Shown in pieces: positions 1 through 11,200 of a stretch of DNA of 64,000 nucleotides (within the stretch, counting starts at the first letter, position 1; each line of letters starts with the position of its first letter). The stretch is from Morinoia aosen. Taxonomy: Eukaryota; Arthropoda; Malacostraca; Amphipoda; Talitridae. The position numbers and the translations under genes are program-made. The stretch lies in the NCBI GenBank assembly GCA_030386875.1, contig CM059569.1:46973842-47037841 (forward strand), in the 5' to 3' direction. The notes beneath the pieces were generated by a model. The model was not told where the DNA came from, did not search any database, and worked only from the letters and a program-made list of their open reading frames with translations.

Positions 1-262
1 AGGGATTCCAGAAACTGAGAGCTCCTCATTGATAAATTTTATTAGAAGACAGGAAAACTATTCAGTCTTGGCCATAAATAAGCTAATTTGAATCCTGATT
101 CAGTCATGAAAATGGGACCTTATCATTTGATTTGAAGTTATAGTGAATACAAGAGTGCGGAACACACAAAAATATTTCCCACGTGACTCAGTCTTATGTT
201 GAAAAGTAGAAAATCCTCCCATTTAAAGGTGGATACATAAATAGTAAGCCAGTACAATTCAC

Positions 263-504
263 CTCCTGAGGTTGCAGCAAGTGTGGGTGAGTGAAGGGTG
301 TTGGCTGACCAGCAGGCACATTTTTCCTCCAAGAGACATCAGGAGCCTCAGCTGCAGCTTGTAGAGCATGGCTTGCTGCTGTGCCTCCAGCAATACCTGT
401 GAGCTGCTCCCTCTTCAGGTGCTTTGCAGACGAGTGAAATTTGCGGACCTTCCATGAACTTCTGCCCAATACTGAGCACCGGTTGAAGGGAAATGCGGTC
501 CATG
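263..504 (-). CDS. XPNPEP3: XPNPEP3 coding exon 2
   Basis: It is bounded by a pyrimidine-rich acceptor (TCCTCCTTTGTGCAG) and the donor GAG|GTGAAT. It encodes the end of the presequence, an Ala-rich linker and the THPHLLQP signature. Codons read through the donor (VNCTG) no longer match the family, which supports the splice position. Confidence 0.85.
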
Positions 505-1560
505 CTGCACAAAGGAGGATCATGTAATACATTGTGCATACTATGCTAAAAATGATTGAACAATATTATAAGCATGAAGCACATATTATCTTCAAAATTA
601 AATGTTTTATAGATCATAACAAATCCTGAATATCATTTGCCATGCTATTGCTAATCAGCAAAATGCTTTTGACAACTTTAGATGAAAACCTTGACTAATA
701 CAACAAGAATTAATTTGCATTTAAGAGTATATAGTCACACAAATATATCAACAAGAGATGAGACAGAACTTCATTTCAACTTTGTAATCCCTTGTGGAAA
801 AATGTATCCTAATGAAACTGCTAGCAGTTTCAACAATTGAAAAAATTCTTTACCCTGCAATAGTGCAGATAAAGATCATTATGCATGGAATATTGCAGTC
901 TACATATTTTATTACAACAGCAGAACTTTTAAGTATAACAAGAATTTAAATAAGAGTTCATATGCAAAATCAAACTGATCCTCAAAGTAAAAGGTGTCAT
1001 ATAAATAGTTTGAATTAAATTTTTTAGCAAAATTTACTACAAATAAGCCCCTCATTTCTGCCATGACACTTTTTGACAAAATTGATTTTAGATTATTAAT
1101 TTACATTATCTTTCTTATTTCAACACATTATCAATTACATATGAACACTTTTATGGATTCTTAATACTTATCTTTACAACTAAATTGTAAAGAGCATGTT
1201 TTCAATGAGCCCATATCAAGACCATCTCCAAAATCTTTGCTAAATTAGGCTTTAAAAATATAATACGAAAAAGTTAGACAGTATTGTAATCAAAAGCTGA
1301 ATATAAAATTAAAGATGAACTTGCCTTTACTAAATATTACTAGTTGTATTACAAGATACTTAAAGATAGAAACAATCACAAGCTCCTGCTAGTAAATAGT
1401 AATAATTGTAGCAATTACTGGCATGGGTAATCCTTTCCTACTGATTGCTAATGTCAACAAAGCAGAATGCAGATTTAAAATTTTCACCTTGCCAAAATTT
1501 ACAGGAAAAATTTTTCTTACCTTGGGAGACACTCCTGGCAGCTGCACAGCTGCATGACAT
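263..1560 (-). CDS. XPNPEP3: Xaa-Pro aminopeptidase 3, mitochondrial (5' two coding exons, partial)
   Basis: Two minus-strand coding exons, 1560-1521 and 504-263, join in phase (13 codons plus G, then CA plus 80 codons) to give the first 94 residues; the rest lies beyond the left edge. The segment GQPTPFTHPHLLQP is the family's signature just before the creatinase N-domain; human XPNPEP3 has a nearly identical stretch there. The preceding residues are rich in Arg/Ser/Ala with few acids, as in a mitochondrial presequence, and contain RKF|HSSA, a classic R-3 processing site. The family (yeast Icp55) removes N-terminal residues from imported mitochondrial proteins using two metal ions; the catalytic domain is not in this window. 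The donor at 262-261 follows codon GAG, where the match to the family also stops. A cytosolic isoform or a pseudogene cannot be excluded without the remaining exons. Confidence 0.82.
505..1520 (-). other. XPNPEP3 intron 1
   Basis: AT-rich 1.0-kb intron with GT-AG ends. No further coding sequence or repeat was recognised in it. Confidence 0.6.
1521..1560 (-). CDS. XPNPEP3: XPNPEP3 coding exon 1
   Basis: It reads MSCSCAAARSVSQ plus the first base of an Ala codon, followed by a strong donor (CCCAAG|GTAAGA). Phase 1 fits the next exon exactly. An acceptor-like TTTCCAG at 1593-1587 lies just upstream of the ATG, so a non-coding leader exon may exist further right. The start was chosen because it is the first ATG of the open frame and the alternative ATG at 1555 is out of frame with exon 2. 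Confidence 0.7.
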
Positions 1561-1589
1561 TATTGCTTTACTGTTTAGGCTGGTATCTG

Positions 1590-4500
1590 GAAATTAGATA
1601 AATTGAACATGAGAATTTTAAACATCAATAGAAGAAAATGAAAAAACTTGCATGAAAACAAATACTAAATAATAACATTATAAACTATACTTACTACAAC
1701 TGCATGATGGCTGCTCATATACCATACTCTTTCATAACAGGTAAAGAGTGAGGTTTAGAAAGCCTAATTATTTATTTTGGCTAAAGCAAAGAAGTTTTAT
1801 AAATGCATTAAAAGCCATTAATCATCTACTTTTCAAGAACTTTTTTTTTGTAAGAAAAAAATGTATATACCTACGCAATAAAAAATACTTTAAACCTAAT
1901 CATATTTACCAAAATAATATTAAAAATTATTTAGTAATTAAATATTCTAAAGGAAATGAAATCTGTATACTGCCACTGTGCATACTATGTTTATTCTTAA
2001 CTACAACATTCCCTTGTCTTATAGGTATATATTTTTTATATTACACTAAATACTTTATTTACAGAAGTATGTCAAAGTTCAAATATCAAAATCTATACTA
2101 TAATAAGAATTGCGTCCGTCTGTCTGTCCGAAGCCAGCTGAAAGTGTGTGGTAAGCGTATCTGCGATACAAGCTCGGCCTTATCAACTCTCGAGAGATTG
2201 AATTTTTTTCTTTCTTACGACTTTTCTTTTATTTTGTCTAATTTCTTATTTTGAATAAAGGGGGTTCGACTAGTTAGCTATAATTTTCAGAGATTTCTGA
2301 TAAAAATCTCAATATTCTTTTTGGCCCCTTAATCATTTTGGCAATTATCACCAGATGATAGATTTCTTGAGTCATTGGCAAATCTTCATTAAATGTTAGC
2401 TACTCTGTGTTGGCTTTAAAATCTCAAAAAATAAAAAAATTGATGGTGGTTTCAGAGAGATTGCCAATAACCCACAAGTATAACTGAATCTCAAGTATTA
2501 AAAATTGATGGAGGTTGCTAAGAGATTGGCAGTGGTGGACTAATGCTCTACAACTAATAGAAAAAGGAATTCCAAAAGGTAGGACTATTTATTAAGATAA
2601 ACAATCAAAGATCTATTATTTGGGCCATCTACTGAATTTGGGTATAAAAATCAAGCAATGACAATGGGCAATCCTTTTTATTCACAACTAACTAGGTGCA
2701 GAGTAAACAAATGTGTAGATATACTTATAAAAAAATTTGTTTACTTTAGAGTACTAGTATTAAAACAATATTTTCGTTTTTTAAACTAGAAATTTCTCCA
2801 CCACAAAATTTCAATTTTTGTCAATAATGACCAAGTGATGAGCAATTGCAAGTGATGCAATAATGAGCAATTGCAAGTGATGATATAATTTTAATATGGA
2901 TGCCCTAGAAGTCATTGAACTTATTTGGGCCCAAAGTAACTATACTCAAATGTGTCAATTGTACTTGAATTAAGAAAAAATGTACTGCTGTATTGCTTGT
3001 GGTCAATAAGTTGTTTAAATATTTTTTATCTATCAAGAAAAAATGATTAATACGATCAGACATATCGACAATAGACACATTCACTTAATTTACAAGGAAC
3101 ATTTATGCCTCTTAAACCCGTTTTTCTGCCTAATCTTCCAATTTAGTCATAAAAATCCAAATTCGCATTATAAACGTTGGACTTTTTTAGTGCGTAGGGA
3201 AATACAGCCCAGCTGGTGAGACATAATAAAAATAAACTTTCCTAGAACCGCAACGCCGGACTAGACGGCATCTACGCGCTGATTCGAATTTATGAAATGT
3301 TTTCCTCAAACCATGTTACTGGTTTTAAGTTCCAAACTCAAGGAAAGTATTTCCGTCAATAACCAGTGTTGAACAGAATTGAAGGCTGGTGAATAGTAAA
3401 CAGTGAATGCTATCATGAACAAAATCAACTGAATTTCTAGAATGAAGGTGATGTACGAAACTAGACTTTAGAATTTATTATAGGTCTAAATTTCTTACAT
3501 TCTTCTTAATGTAGGTACAACACTTTTTTTACCATTGCCGCTACCAAGCTTTTGCTGTAAGTTTAATGAAATAAAAGCCCTGCTTTTTCGGAGGACCGCT
3601 TTTATGCCTTCGCGTCAATAACAAATTCAATAATCAGAACTAGCCTATTGTCTTTTTTAAGAAAGAGTCGTAAAAGTTGCCTACCTCTTTTAAGTATCAA
3701 TGCTGCTATTTGATAAAATTGAGTTATTCTTTTAAGTAATTGTTTACTGCAGAGTATGAAGGGTGCAAACTCATTGCCAAGGCTTTTACCTTCGTATGAA
3801 GCTTCCACTGACAAAGCGCTAGGGCATTGTTCGGTGGAAGAAGAATTGGGCCATGCAAAATCAGCTTGACCTAATAAAAATTAGCTAATATATAGCTGAA
3901 TTTTAGAAAGTATTTCTCGATTAACTAATAACAACTTATATATGATCATGTCAGTGTAAATTATTATGAGTTTTACCATTATTATTTTTGTAAGTCTTGA
4001 TTGGCTTCCTGATAGTAAAGAATTTATAAATAAAAACGTTCAGGCAAAATAATTGCAAAATTACTTACATATATACATATTTGTCAAAAATAAACTAATA
4101 TGTATATATGTTCATCATTCATAAAATTTCTTGGAACGTACAGAATGTCAAAATGACACTAACTTAGAATTGTGTAAAAAAATGTAAAATACGACTATAA
4201 ATGAAGGAATAAGAAGAAAACATTATGCCTTGCAACGTAGAGAATTTTCATTCTGGCCCTTATTAAAAGTTTTTAATCAGTAATATATAAACATTAATGC
4301 ATTTTATTACTCGATGGTCAAGATAATCAAATATCACTTACCAAGAAAATATAAAAATAAGAGCTATCTTTAACCAAGCCATACTTGAGCTCGTATTTCA
4401 CGATTGTTTGAAGTGCCTAGAAAATTAATTTTGAGTCCTTGCTTAGAGAAAATTTGTTTGGAAGCGTAGCTCGGAGTGCTAGAAAATGGTCAGTGAAATC

Positions 4501-5092
4501 ACCAATGAAAGTGTCACAGTGATTACTACGGGGCTCCTATTTATAAATGATACTGCAAATGCAGGAGTCATATGATTGACTCACCTAAATTAAAAACGTT
4601 GTGCGAGTTTGAAAGCCACATTTCTTGACCAACTGAACAGCGAACTGTGTGACATCAAACACGTAACTTTCAGTGTTCAAAGCCTTATTATCGAAGTGTT
4701 CTACTAGCACTTGCAGATTCTACACAATATTTTAATGACATTTGAGCGATTAGGATTGGAAACTTGGAAGTGAAACGTCCTACTAACCAGAAGATCAAAT
4801 CAAGCACCTGTAACCTCTTGCTTACCATGATTTGGTAAGTGAATTTTACAATCTCAATAACTAGTATTAATGTTTGCATGTTGCACGGTAAATAGAGTAG
4901 ATGGGAATAAGCAGCAGAAATTTTACACCTCAGCGTAACAACAAGGAAGCTATGGAAGAAAGTGTCATTAAACATCGGTGAAACAAATAGTTATTACCTT
5001 CACCAAATTTATAATACTGGCTTAAGTGTTTCTGAGGATCTCAGCACACATAAAATATATCAAAATATTTGACAGAAAATTTTCTCTTCCAG
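1590..5092. other. Divergent intergenic region / 5' leader region
   Basis: 3.5 kb of AT-rich sequence between two genes transcribed away from each other. It must hold the promoters, and probably non-coding first exons, of both: acceptors lie directly before both coding starts. An ORF at 1748-2254 is AT-rich, starts at GTG and resembles no family. The GTCCGTCTGTCTGTCCG run near 2114 is of a kind common in transposon remnants. No promoter could be fixed by eye. Confidence 0.5.
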
Positions 5093-5237
5093 CTGGCAGC
5101 AAGGATGTTGACGTGGTGCATTAGGTTCCTTCCGCGACGTAGGCTCGTCCGATCGTGTTGGACGGGCATTGGTTTCTGCGTGTTGTTCTTCTTCTTCGGC
5201 GTTAACGTCTTCACTGAGCCTGACCTGTGTAATCTGA
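5093..5237 (+). CDS. FkbM gene: exon with start codon and signal anchor
   Basis: A strong acceptor (TTTTCTCTTCCAG) ends at 5092, so this exon carries 12 leader bases, then ATG at 5105 and 44 codons plus one base before GTAAGT. It follows that at least one non-coding exon lies upstream. It encodes the basic tail and the membrane segment with GFCVLFFFFGVNVF. Confidence 0.85.
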
Positions 5238-8200
5238 GTAAGTAAAAAAATATGTTTGTTCCCAAGAAACTGATACATTTTGTGTACTAAATTGATTAGT
5301 ACAATAATTTACGAATTAACGATTGGACACTTAGACGTTTAATCCCGTGCGAGCATGCGCCTATTTGTTCCCTATAAATAATAATACATAGTTGCTTTCT
5401 GCTTGGTTGGTTGGTCACGCTTTTAAGGATTTGATTAGAGTTAATATTAGTTATTTATCAAATTAACTCCGTATTAACTAATTCTGAGGTTACTGAAGTA
5501 GCAAACTTAGAATCACAGCTGAAATCAACGCTTGTGTGACTGCAGTGGTAAAACCAGGTAGGCTATATAATAATTATAAGAATACTGATGTAGCAATCTA
5601 AAGTAAATTTAGAAGCAGTTACTGGCACATGTCAGGGTAACAAGTCCTTATATGTCAAAATAAGATACTTGTATGTATATGCAACGTAACTCAAAGTTGA
5701 CACTAAAAAGGCTACCATTTACTTGTGAAACGTACATGCAGAGAGCATATCCAGTGCTCAGAGGAAATAATGCTTAAAATAATTTTGGAAAAATACTTTT
5801 ATCTTATTCAAAAGTTGATTTGTTTTATTTTCATATAGGAAGCTAAGTAAAATTAGGAAGTAATCCCATGTGAAGTGCAAGTTTTTAGGAGGATTCAACT
5901 TCATTTTTGGAAGCTATCATAACTGCAGGTGTAGTCAGTGTTAACATCAAAGGTCTCATTATTAACACTTTTGAATGCAAATAAACGCCTTAATTGACGA
6001 CATTGATGCTTTAAAATAATTACCGCATATTTTACAAAGACGAAGCTATTACACACGTTCTCTTTGATCAGGTTGCGGTGTTTACAGTTCTGTGCGTCGA
6101 CTACATCCACAATCCAAACTGTTCATTGATCACATCATTCGAGATGTGATCGAACCTCAAAGAGATTCCGTGCCCAACCCTCTTACGGTGGAAGAAATTC
6201 ATCAGAACTTAAGGATAGACTCCAGCGTTTTCACCGTCAACCAGTTCTTGCTGGGGTACATCGGTGACATCGTGAGTGTGCCTTTCGTGCACGACTAGGG
6301 ACTTTTTTGGCTGAATAATATATTATTATTGTTCATTTTGCTACAGAAAAAAGAAACAGATGAGTTAAAGTGGTGCTGCTATAGCGTGAGGTCTACCACA
6401 CCAAATCATCAGATCTACCTCTAGCTAGGACTATAGCGTCAGATTAGGTTAGGTTAGGTTTGGCTACTAATGAACATTACTTATTTTTATACACTTGATT
6501 TAGCGATTTGCACTTGATTTGTTTATCTCAAACTGCATCTGGGTAGGTGATATACGGCGGTAGACCTTACGCTATAGAAGCACCCAGTAGCGCAACCAGG
6601 GGGAGCCACAGGGGCTATGCCCCTCCCGAAATGTTGAGCTGGCGCCAATTTCAGTCGCCGTTTGAAGTAAAATAATAAAAAAAAGCTTATAAATAATATC
6701 TTAACTGACCACGAACTTGGAAGACCGAAGACTCCATAAACTAAAACGAAGACAGGTGAATGGCACTATAGGGCCTTGATTGACCACGAACTTGAAAAAC
6801 CAGTATCTCTAAAACCTACAACGACGGCAGGTGAATGGAACTTTCTTGGAAGTGGGTGCCGGCGACGGAGAGTTCCTGTCGTTCACAAGCGGGCTGGAGG
6901 TGGAGCAGAACTGGAGGGGGCTGCTGGTGGAGCCGCGCGAGGAGGCGTACGCCCATCTCAGGCAGCGCAGGCGGGCTGCCTCCGCCAACGCCTGCGTCAC
7001 CGGCACCGACTACCACAGGAAGGTCACCATCGCTGTAAAATGAATATTATATTTCAAATAAATACGTCGTTCTTTACTTAGGAGATGCTCATAGAAATTT
7101 GCGCTTGGTCTTAAGAACGAGATTTTTACGCAATTCAAAGGAGTACGTAACTATTTTAGCAGGAAAAACTCGTACGAAGAAAAATTCGTTTCGAAGGAAG
7201 CGAGTGATACCTCTTTCTCTCTTAAATTAATTTTGCACAACTTGAACGTTTCTAGAAAAGAGTTATGAATCGTGAAGCATCAGTGAGGAACTGCAGCAAT
7301 CAGAAATTATTTTGACGAACAGTGAAAGTACGAGTAATACATACAACGAACAAGCATTGCTTTTAAGAGATAGAATTAACCTCATTTCAGTCGACTACGA
7401 TGACGATGGCCAAAGTTTTTGCTAATTTCGTCTAACACAACTTATGGACGGTTATTAAACGAAAGTATCGATGATTTAAAGAAAAGCTTTAGGTTCCCAG
7501 ATTGGACGTTTGTAACTTTCACTCTACACAGTTAATGGACGTCCATTAAACCAATGTATTGATGTTTTCAAGAAATGCTTTGTTTTCTCTGAGCGGACGT
7601 TTGTTACTTTCTCACTACACAGTTTATTATACGTTCATTGAACAAAAGTACTAACGTTTCCAGGAAATGCTTTGGGTGCCCAGAGTGGAGTTTGCTACTT
7701 GCACCAAACACAAATTAACGGGGTTCATTAAACGACAGTATCGATGTTTCTAGGAAATGCTTTGGGTGCCCAGAGTGGACGAGTCACTCAGCGCGCTGCT
7801 GCAGAGGGCTACCCAGTCCAAAGCAGCTCTCAGCAGCTACGTCGATGCTGACGTAAGTGCTAATTTAAGCTCCGTAAACAAATTTGATATAATTTTCATT
7901 GTTTAGATCCTGTCGGGAAAATGTTCGAATTCTCAATTTACCAACTTCGACGACGTTGAAATTGATATGAAGTTGTTAAATGAATTATCAAAATGAATGT
8001 TGATGATAAGGCGATCGAATTTTCTCTTTCATTATTTTGATTCTGTAGTCGGAATATTCGGATTACCAATTGGCGAACTTAGACGACGTTCAAACGCTAG
8101 ATTGTTAAAATAACTATAAAAGATTAGGCAAAAATGTCAAATGAGTTTTGTGAGAAAAGTCTTTTGCGGTTTAACTTATGATTTGTTACACTGGAAATGA

Positions 8201-11200
8201 CACACAATGGAAAAGAATGGCATTGTGAACATCTAACGAGACTTATGTAGGACATTTATATCGTTTGCGAAAGCTATTAATTACGTAAGTCTTACCAACG
8301 AAATTCATTTTATGTTCTATCACAAAATATTGTACACCTTTCCTATCCCTTGTTTTTGGAAGTAGTTTTTGAATTCTTTATGGGTTAATTACTAAAATTA
8401 CCTGGAAGTCGCCTCATTTTACCGAAAAAATTTACTTTAATATCGAGTCTTTATCTTCAATATTGAGTGAGCACTTACCTCTCACAAGAGAGACGAAAAT
8501 CATGACCTAAGGGTCACCTAAACTTTAGTTGATAAACGATTTCTCATTATTCAAATTTTACTAACATTCATTAATTCTCGTTAATCAAGAAGCGATCCTC
8601 AGTTTCATTAAATCATTCTCTAGCCAATGGAGAAGTGATCGTGGTCCTGGTCACCGCGGTCGAGTGGTTAATGGTAAATGGTCAATTACCTTCACGGGAA
8701 GGCATCGTTAGTTCGAATCCCGGCAGTGCCGCCTTGTGATTCTCTTCGTTGGGAAAAGGGAGAACTCAGCCGCAAATTCCCCTCTCCTCGATCCCAGGTG
8801 TCGGAAATGGTACCGGCTTGACCGGATGTTACCGTCATTGCGTCCTGGAGTTAGTTATAAGGCATTTGAACAACCAATGAACAAGATGATATTCTCAGGC
8901 TTGATTGGGATAAAACACCCTGTACAGGACCGAGCAGATGGGGACGAGCGAATAGTTCAGTGCTACACACTGGGGAGTCTGGTGACCGCCTACCTGCGCT
9001 CCATCAGCGAGACCAACAACCCCATCGACCTCCTCGTACTGGACACCAACTCCGGCGAACTTCTCATGATGGAGCACCTCACCGAACAGCGGTACCGCGT
9101 GAGTTCTTGTTTCGTGTTTTTTTCTCCTCGTAGGGTTTGTCTATCAATTAAGGACCTTTATATTAAGCCCCTCGTATTGTTTGTCTGTCAGCCTTTATAT
9201 TGAAAATTTTTTAAAAACTAAGACGTTGTAATGCATTTATTGTGTCAACTTACTTAGAAATAAATGAGTTTTCTTTCCTTTCTTTTCTATTTTTGTTTCT
9301 TAACTTGTCACGATAATAACCATCTAAAGTTTTGTGATTCGCTCTGTACTTAAAAGAAATTCAACGCGTAATGTTTCTCCCATTTTCTATTGTCTGCAAC
9401 GTCAAAAAATCTCTAGTAAACCACATGTAGGTTTCAACTTCGGTGAAGAAGAGCAGGGTTATATGCTCACCCACTTCCCTGAGTGTAACCCTTCCTATCA
9501 TAAATTAACTTAAACAACACTCACTTCGCTTTGCCAATGGAAATATGTTGTCCGTGAACCACTTAACCTTTTAATCGTCAGCGTACAGTTAACTGTCCGT
9601 GGCAGATTCCATTTTCACCGTCTCTGCACGGTTTAATAGCTCGTGTTTGTACAGTGTTCCTTAATGGTGTCTGTCAATATAAATAAGTAGACGCCCTGAA
9701 TTTTTATCTATCAGTGATAGTCCCGTTAGTTCTGTCATTAGTTAAGTAAAACTGCTATAGGTTGTCACTGAAGTGGCAGTGTGAATGCGTTGCGGCTACA
9801 CCGCCGTAACGGTTGACATGTCAAGCGGTATGTAAAATAATTAGTACTAAACAATTTAAACAATTTAAACAATTTATTTACCACAGGTGATACAGAGGTA
9901 GAATGATTCTTAAGTCTAGTACAATGGTTAAATTTGAGTATACGAGTAGCTACCTGTGGGCCCGAACAAGTTCAGCGACTTCTAGAGCATCCTATCATCA
10001 CGTTATTCTAAGGTGTACAATAATGTTTAACCTAGTTTACTTAACCTAGTTTCGCATTAGACTGATCATTGAGATAATTTACTCGATATTTTATGCTGTA
10101 TTTTACAATATAGGTCAAATCGGCTATATTTAACAGTATGTTCGATAAAACGATTCAAGAGCAGATAACCAGATTAAAACGATTACCCAAAGCAAGTTAC
10201 ATCATTACATTATCATTAGTTACATGTAGGAGGCAAGATTTGACATGGTGATCTTACACGACTAGTGTTCTGATAGGAAGTGAGACTCAAGATGCCTTTT
10301 GAATACTTTGTACGAATTACATTTACGGATCTCCGCAGGTATAGAGTTCCAAGTTTTGGTTCCAACGAAGAGGATACTGTGTTGCGACCGGGCCTTCGAA
10401 TAATAAGGAAGCATGAATTTACTTCTATTTCGGGTTAAATGGTCGTGATGACCAGTTTGCGCAGTCAATAATTGTCTAAGGCTATTGTCGCCATCATTTC
10501 TTAATGTTTTGAAAATGAAATTACAGATGGAGATTTTGTAGAGATCCGAAAGTTTAAGTATTTGTAAATTTTTGAAAGAATCATTTGTGTGAGCATTATA
10601 TTCTAGGTTCTTTACCGCTCTGACAGCTCTTTTCTGTTGAGTAAAAATTTTGTTAGTTTTATTTTTATCAGTTCCGTGCCATGCTTCTATTCCGTTTTGC
10701 AAGTATGGAGAAATAAGCGTTCGGTAGAGCATTAGTAAAGCTGTTTCAGGCAGAAAATTTTTAACTTTATTTAGGATTCCGATGGATTTCGATAATTTAG
10801 AACTAATATGAGTGATGTGCTCTTTGAAGGTCAGATGTTTATCTATTATGATGCCCAGAAACTTACATGAGTTGGTTTCTTCGATTTCACCTTCGCCAAT
10901 TTTAATGCATGGGAGAGATACATCTTTCTTGTATGAGAATGTAATATAATTTGTTTTATCAATATTAAGGCTTATTTTATTAGCTTTGAGCCACGATAAA
11001 ACCTTATGAAGTTCATTATTTATACTCTCCACAATCATAGCTGGATTTTGGTTCGGAAGGACCGCAGAAAGCGTACTGTCACCGGCAAAAAGTATGAATT
11101 TGAAGAATGATGTAGATTTTACAATATCATTGATAAAAATCAGAAACAGGAGAGGCCCAAGAACAGATCCTTGTGGAACTCCATGGCTAATTGTCTGTGG

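Noticed and set aside
1748..2254. 168-codon plus-strand ORF
   Set aside because: AT-driven (Lys/Asn/Phe/Tyr-rich), starts at GTG, has no family resemblance and lies beside repeat-like sequence.
6088..6271. Alternative acceptor TTTACAG for FkbM exon 2
   Set aside because: In phase with exon 1 it reaches a stop (TGA) after about 20 codons; the acceptor at 6071 keeps the frame and the family match.
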